Positions 59,782-64,000 of a stretch of 64,000 nucleotides of DNA are shown here, one piece after another. The notes below the pieces were generated by a model. That model saw nothing but the letters and a program-made list of their open reading frames with translations. It had not been told where the DNA came from and ran no database searches. Source of the DNA: Acidobacteriota bacterium (GTDB lineage Bacteria; Acidobacteriota; Terriglobia; Acidiferrales; UBA7541); contig JAMCWK010000101.1 of assembly GCA_023481105.1 (NCBI GenBank), positions 1-64,000 of the forward strand. The letters are read 5' to 3'. Each line of letters begins with the position of its first letter. Position 1 is the stretch's first letter. A program made the translations under genes and the position numbers.

Positions 59782-61980
59782 ATGATTGGTCAAACGATTT
59801 CGCACTATCGTGTTGTCGAAAAGCTGGGTGGCGGTGGCATGGGCGTTGTTTACCAGGCTGAAGACATTTCCCTCGGCCGCCACGTCGCCCTGAAATTTCT
59901 CCCGCCGGAAATCTCCCGCGACAAACTGGCCATGGAGCGTTTCGTGCGCGAGGCGCGCGCCGCCGCCGCTCTGAATCATCCCAACATTTGCACCATTCAC
60001 GAGATTGGCAGCCACGAGAATCAGCAGTTTCTGGTGATGGAGCTGCTCGAAGGACAGACGCTGAAGCGCCGCATCGAAGGCGCGCCGCTCAAGCTGGACG
60101 AGCTGCTGGATATTGCCCTTGAGATTGCCGATGCCCTGGACGCCGCTCACAGCAAAGGCATCGTGCACCGCGACATCAAGCCCGCCAACATTTTTGTGGT
60201 CAAGCGCGGTCACGCCAAAATTTTGGACTTCGGTTTGGCCAAGCTGGCCACCAAACAAAACCGCGTCGCCGATACCGTGGACGCTGCCGTCACCAGTGCG
60301 GACCTGACCAGCCCGGGCACGGCCCTGGGCACCGTGGCGTACATGTCTCCGGAGCAATCCCGCGGCGAGGAGTTGGACGCGCGCTCCGACCTGTTTTCTT
60401 TGGGCGCTGTGCTCTACGAAATGGCTACCGGGAAGCCCGCCTTTTCGGGAAATACTTCCGCCATCATTTTCGACGCCATCATGCACCGCACGCCGCCCGC
60501 GCCGGTGCGCCTGAATCCGTCCGTGCCCGCGGAGCTCGAGCGCATCATCAACAAGGCACTGGAAAAGGATTGCGCGGCGCGGTATCAGAGCGCTGCGGAT
60601 TTGCGCGCCGACCTCAAGCGCCTCAAGCAGGAAACCGATTCCGGCCGCGTCTCTTCGCAAGGTGCCCGGCCGGCGGCCGCTGAAGACAAGAAATCCGTCG
60701 CCGTCCTCTACTTCCAGAATCTGAGCAGCACCAAGGACGACGAATATTTCCGCGACGGCATCACCGAAGATCTCATCACCGAATTATTGAAGATCAAGGG
60801 ACTGCACGTCTTCACGCGGTCCGCCGTCCTCGCCTTTCGCGACAAGCCCGTCAGCGCCCCTCAAGTCGGTCAGGAGCTGAACGCCGCCTACGTGCTCGAA
60901 GGCAGCCTCCGCCGCGCCGGCGATCGCCTGCGCATCAATGCCCAGCTCCTCGACACGCGCACCGGCCACGGCGTCTGGGCGGAGCGCTACGATCGCGAGC
61001 TGAAGGACATTTTCGCCGTGCAGGACGAAATCACTCGCAGCATCACCCAGGCTCTGCGCGTCACGCTCTCCACGCCGGAAGAAAGGGCCATCGCCCGCAA
61101 GCCCACGGAAAATGTGCGCGCCTATGATTATTTCCTCCGCGGGCGCAGCTACGCGCGACGCATTACCCGCCCCGACCTCGAGCTGGCCATGGAGATGTAC
61201 GACCGCGCCATCGAGCTCGACCCCAATTTCGCGCTGGCACATGCCGGCCTGGGCATTGCCTGCGGCGTGTACCACGAGTGGCACGAGCAGAATGCTCGCT
61301 GGACAGACAAGGGTCTCGCGGCCTGTGCCCGCGCCCTCGCGTTGGATCCCCAGCTTCCCGACGCCCTGGCCGCCCGCGCCCGCATTGCCTACGCGCTGCA
61401 CAATCAGACCGAAGCCATTGACTACGCCCGCCGCGCCATCGAGCTCAAGCCCGATTGCGAAGGCGCCTACTGGGCGTTGGGGCAGGCGTGCTTTGTCTCC
61501 GACCGTTGGGAAGAGGCCGCGGCCGTGGTCGAGCAGGCCGTGCGCGCCGCCGGGGACGACTACAATACCTACATCCCTTTCTACAACATCCTCAAGCGCC
61601 TCGGCCGCGAAGAGCTGGCCGCTCGCGTGCGCGATCAACAACTGCGCGCCCTCGAATTGCACCTCGAGCGTGTGCCCGAAGACGTCCGCGCGCGCATTCT
61701 CGCCTCGGCCATTTACGCCGGCAACGGCAGGGAAGCGGATGCCGTGCGCGCGGTGGAGATGGCCGTCTCCCTGCGCCCCAACGACCCCAATATCCACTAC
61801 AACGCCGCCTGTACCTTTGCACTTCTTCAGAAAAAAACCGAAGCCCTGGCATTGCTCCGGAAAGCTCGCGCATGCGGCTTCAATACCATGGAATGGGCCG
61901 CCCGCGACCCCGACCTCGCTTGCCTCTACGACGACCCTGAATTCAAAAAGGTGATCGGCGAATCCAAAGGCGCGGACTAG
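59782..61980 (+). CDS. Ser/Thr protein kinase with TolB-like and TPR domains
   Basis: Predicted 732 residues. Kinase domain ~1-285: [13 protein letters not shown] (Gly loop), VALKF (catalytic Lys), [10 protein letters not shown] and [20 protein letters not shown]. Residues ~305-440 form a TolB-N/adenylate-cyclase-associated type domain ([47 protein letters not shown]). Residues ~460-730 hold TPR-like repeats. There is no membrane helix, unlike many PknB proteins. This three-part build is characteristic of Acidobacteria. Substrate unknown. Confidence 0.92.
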   Translation: MIGQTISHYRVVEKLGGGGMGVVYQAEDISLGRHVALKFLPPEISRDKLAMERFVREARAAAALNHPNICTIHEIGSHENQQFLVMELLEGQTLKRRIEGAPLKLDELLDIALEIADALDAAHSKGIVHRDIKPANIFVVKRGHAKILDFGLAKLATKQNRVADTVDAAVTSADLTSPGTALGTVAYMSPEQSRGEELDARSDLFSLGAVLYEMATGKPAFSGNTSAIIFDAIMHRTPPAPVRLNPSVPAELERIINKALEKDCAARYQSAADLRADLKRLKQETDSGRVSSQGARPAAAEDKKSVAVLYFQNLSSTKDDEYFRDGITEDLITELLKIKGLHVFTRSAVLAFRDKPVSAPQVGQELNAAYVLEGSLRRAGDRLRINAQLLDTRTGHGVWAERYDRELKDIFAVQDEITRSITQALRVTLSTPEERAIARKPTENVRAYDYFLRGRSYARRITRPDLELAMEMYDRAIELDPNFALAHAGLGIACGVYHEWHEQNARWTDKGLAACARALALDPQLPDALAARARIAYALHNQTEAIDYARRAIELKPDCEGAYWALGQACFVSDRWEEAAAVVEQAVRAAGDDYNTYIPFYNILKRLGREELAARVRDQQLRALELHLERVPEDVRARILASAIYAGNGREADAVRAVEMAVSLRPNDPNIHYNAACTFALLQKKTEALALLRKARACGFNTMEWAARDPDLACLYDDPEFKKVIGESKGAD

Positions 61981-62068
61981 TCTCCTGCTTCCTTTCCTGC
62001 TCGTTGACTCATCTGTGCGCGCAGCGTAGGCTTCCACCGCATTCTCTCAATCGAAGGGAGTTCCTCTC

Positions 62069-62383
62069 GTGATTCGACTCATCGTGCTTTATCCCAACAA
62101 GTCCGGTGCCAGGTTCGACTTCGATTACTACACCGGGACGCATGTCCCGCTTTTCAGGCAGCGCATGGAGCCCTTCGGTCTGCTTCGCGTCGAAATAGAC
62201 AGGGGCGTGCCCGGTCCGGCGCCCGATTCGCCCCCTCCTTTTGTTGCGGTGTTTCTCTGCGTGTTCCAGTCGCCGGAAAATTTCCAGAAGGGATTTGCCA
62301 GCCACGCACAGGAACTCGTGGCGGACATCCCCAACTTCACTAATATCCAGCCGCAAATCCAAATCAGCGAAATCTTGCAATGA
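62069..62383 (+). CDS. EthD-family protein
   Basis: Predicted 104-residue ferredoxin-fold dimeric alpha+beta protein: MIRLIVLYPNKSGARFDFDYY, THVPLFRQRM and a final VADIPNFTNIQPQIQISEIL match the EthD group ('LYP...FD.DYY...H.PL'). EthD relatives assist oxidative degradation or have unknown roles. The GTG at 62069 follows GGGAG. Confidence 0.82.
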   Translation: MIRLIVLYPNKSGARFDFDYYTGTHVPLFRQRMEPFGLLRVEIDRGVPGPAPDSPPPFVAVFLCVFQSPENFQKGFASHAQELVADIPNFTNIQPQIQISEILQ

Positions 62384-62416
62384 TTTCTTTCGGCCTCGGC
62401 AGATCCACTAAATGTA

Positions 62417-62436
62417 GGGGCGAGCTTCAGCTCGCC
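62417..62436. repeat. Short palindromic element (REP-like)
   Basis: GGCGAGCT-tc-AGCTCGCC (62419-62436), a perfect 8-bp stem with a 2-base loop preceded by TGTAG. It is similar in build to two palindromes at 63525 and 63584. It lies in the 205-base gap between the EthD-like gene and msrB. Confidence 0.6.
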
Positions 62437-62588
62437 ATCTCCCGAAAGGATTTGGATAATCTGAAGTTTTAGCCACTAGGACATCCCGAACCGTTCCGCA
62501 AATCCTTCCGATTTCTGCCGAACCCCTCTATACTTGAACTTCATCCAATAGGGCGTGGAGATAATCCATTCTGAGGAGTTCTGACACC

Positions 62589-63209
<621 letters not shown>

Positions 63210-63524
63210 CGATCTCTATTCCGGGAGCCTTTCTCTGTGCTCCTCTGCGTTCTCTGCGTCTCTGTGTTAGGGCTTTTCCTCTCATCTGTGTTCATCTCCG
63301 GTTTCAGGAGCCCGAAAACCGGACTGTGCTTTCTTTCCGTCTTGCACTGGCCGCTGTACACTGGCTTGCCCTGAGTCCGCCGAGGCGGACGAAGGGTCGC
63401 TGGTCGCTGCCGCGTTGACCTGTGGAAATTCCGAACATATTATCCCCTTCATCCGTCCAATACTGTGGACGGTTGCGTCCCGGCATTTGCGGTGGGGTCG
63501 CGCGCCCGCCATCTCTTACTTCGT

Positions 63525-63603
63525 AGGACAGGCTTTCTAGCCTGTCCTAGCTGTTCCGGTTTTCGATCTTGTCCGAAGTGTAGCCCGCCTCTTCAGAGGC
63601 GGG
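63525..63603. repeat. Two further palindromic elements before the tricorn-like gene
   Basis: AGGACAGGCT-ttct-AGCCTGTCCT (63525-63548), a perfect 10-bp stem, and CCCGCCTCT-tc-AGAGGCGGG (63584-63603), a 9-bp stem followed by a T-run at 63611-63616. The second could act as an intrinsic terminator or attenuator. Both look like members of a dispersed REP-like family together with 62417-62436. The 422-base gap 63210-63631 contains no gene I can support. Confidence 0.6.
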
Positions 63604-63631
63604 GACTTTCGTTTTTTCAGGAGGAACCTCC

Positions 63632-64000
63632 GTGTCCTTTCGCATCTCTGTGAAAACGCTTCTCGTTTTTGCTCTCGCGCTGTTTTTCCTCGCGCCTCTC
63701 GTGGGCGCGCAGACCAAGCTCCTGCGCTTCCCCGACGTTTACGGCGACAAAGTCGTCTTCACCTACGCCGGCGATCTCTGGATGGCCTCGGCTTCCGGCG
63801 GCGCCGCGCATCGTCTCACCGCGCATCCCGGCGTCGAGTATTTCGCCAAGTTCTCTCCCGACGGCAAGTGGATCGCCTTCACCGGCCAGTACGACGGTGA
63901 TGAGCAGGTGTACGTCATTCCCGCCGAAGGCGGCGAGCCCAAGCAGCTCACTTTCTATCCCGCCCGCGGCCCGCTTCCCGCCCGCTGGGGATACGACAAT
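63632..64000 (+). CDS. Tricorn-type protease / WD40-like beta-propeller protein, N-terminus only
   Basis: Open to the window edge (123 codons visible). A signal peptide (~1-29, [17 protein letters not shown]) is followed by the start of a beta-propeller: [76 protein letters not shown]. This is the typical opening of exported tricorn protease homologues (about 1000-1100 residues), which degrade peptides. GTG start at 63632 behind AGGAGG. The catalytic part is off the window. Confidence 0.85.
   Translation, partial: MSFRISVKTLLVFALALFFLAPLVGAQTKLLRFPDVYGDKVVFTYAGDLWMASASGGAAHRLTAHPGVEYFAKFSPDGKWIAFTGQYDGDEQVYVIPAEGGEPKQLTFYPARGPLPARWGYDN

Overview
The window looks like the chromosome of a Gram-negative, high-GC bacterium, most likely an Acidobacteriota (Terriglobia-type) genome. 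This is an inference from gene style: a PknB kinase fused to TolB-like and TPR domains, a tricorn-type protease start, a fibronectin-III lipoprotein beside hslUV, and a Tat-type MsrB. No rRNA or other marker is present to prove it.

Layout. (1) 1-8565 is ordinary chromosome. It holds a carboxyltransferase fragment, a transaldolase/FSA, an FAH-family hydrolase, small membrane proteins, an FnIII lipoprotein and HslUV (all minus strand), then one secreted protein (plus strand). (2) 8566-8641 is an intact tRNA-Ala(TGC). (3) 8642-57504 is a tandem array of four operon-sized inserts. Each ends in a copy of the last ~50 nt of that tRNA gene, preceded by the same ~130-nt AAACAACAC-rich arm. Three of the four also begin with the same ~70-nt arm. 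(4) 57505-64000 is chromosome again: a coiled-coil membrane protein, a TPR protein, a tetrahaem lipoprotein, a Ser/Thr kinase, an EthD-like protein, MsrB and the start of a tricorn-like protease.

Each insert carries one functional module, almost all in the same direction. Island I has a Tat-exported molybdopterin oxidoreductase with FeS and NrfD subunits (Psr/Phs type), an outer-membrane barrel, a monohaem cytochrome c and an ArsR regulator. Island II has a His-rich exported protein and a CusCBA/CzcCBA-type metal efflux pump. Island III (22 kb) has a nickel-type transporter, a QmoC-like membrane protein, a NuoE/NuoF/NuoG-like diaphorase interwoven with HdrA, a regulatory block (DRTGG, CBS-ATPase, DRTGG, PHP, ATPase), an Mvh-type [NiFe] hydrogenase (MvhD, G, A), its protease, a MarR regulator and hypCDEABF. 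Island IV has a Wsp-like chemosensory system (CheW, CheR-TPR, CheW, two MCPs, CheA-REC, CheB) with a hybrid histidine kinase at the end. No integrase, transposase or plasmid gene is visible in any island.

Two things stand out. The first is the array itself: recombinase-free operon cassettes stacked at one tRNA gene with shared attachment arms. The second is the island III complex: one HdrA is cut in two about 5.6 kb apart, its N-terminal half fused to a NuoE domain and its C-terminal half fused behind a NuoG-type domain and in front of a second complete HdrA. With the Mvh hydrogenase and the QmoC-like subunit, but no HdrB, this suggests an unusual flavin-based complex linking H2, NAD(P)H and the quinone pool. 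Islands I and III together would let the host couple H2 oxidation to reduction of a sulfur or metalloid acceptor; that coupling is inference.
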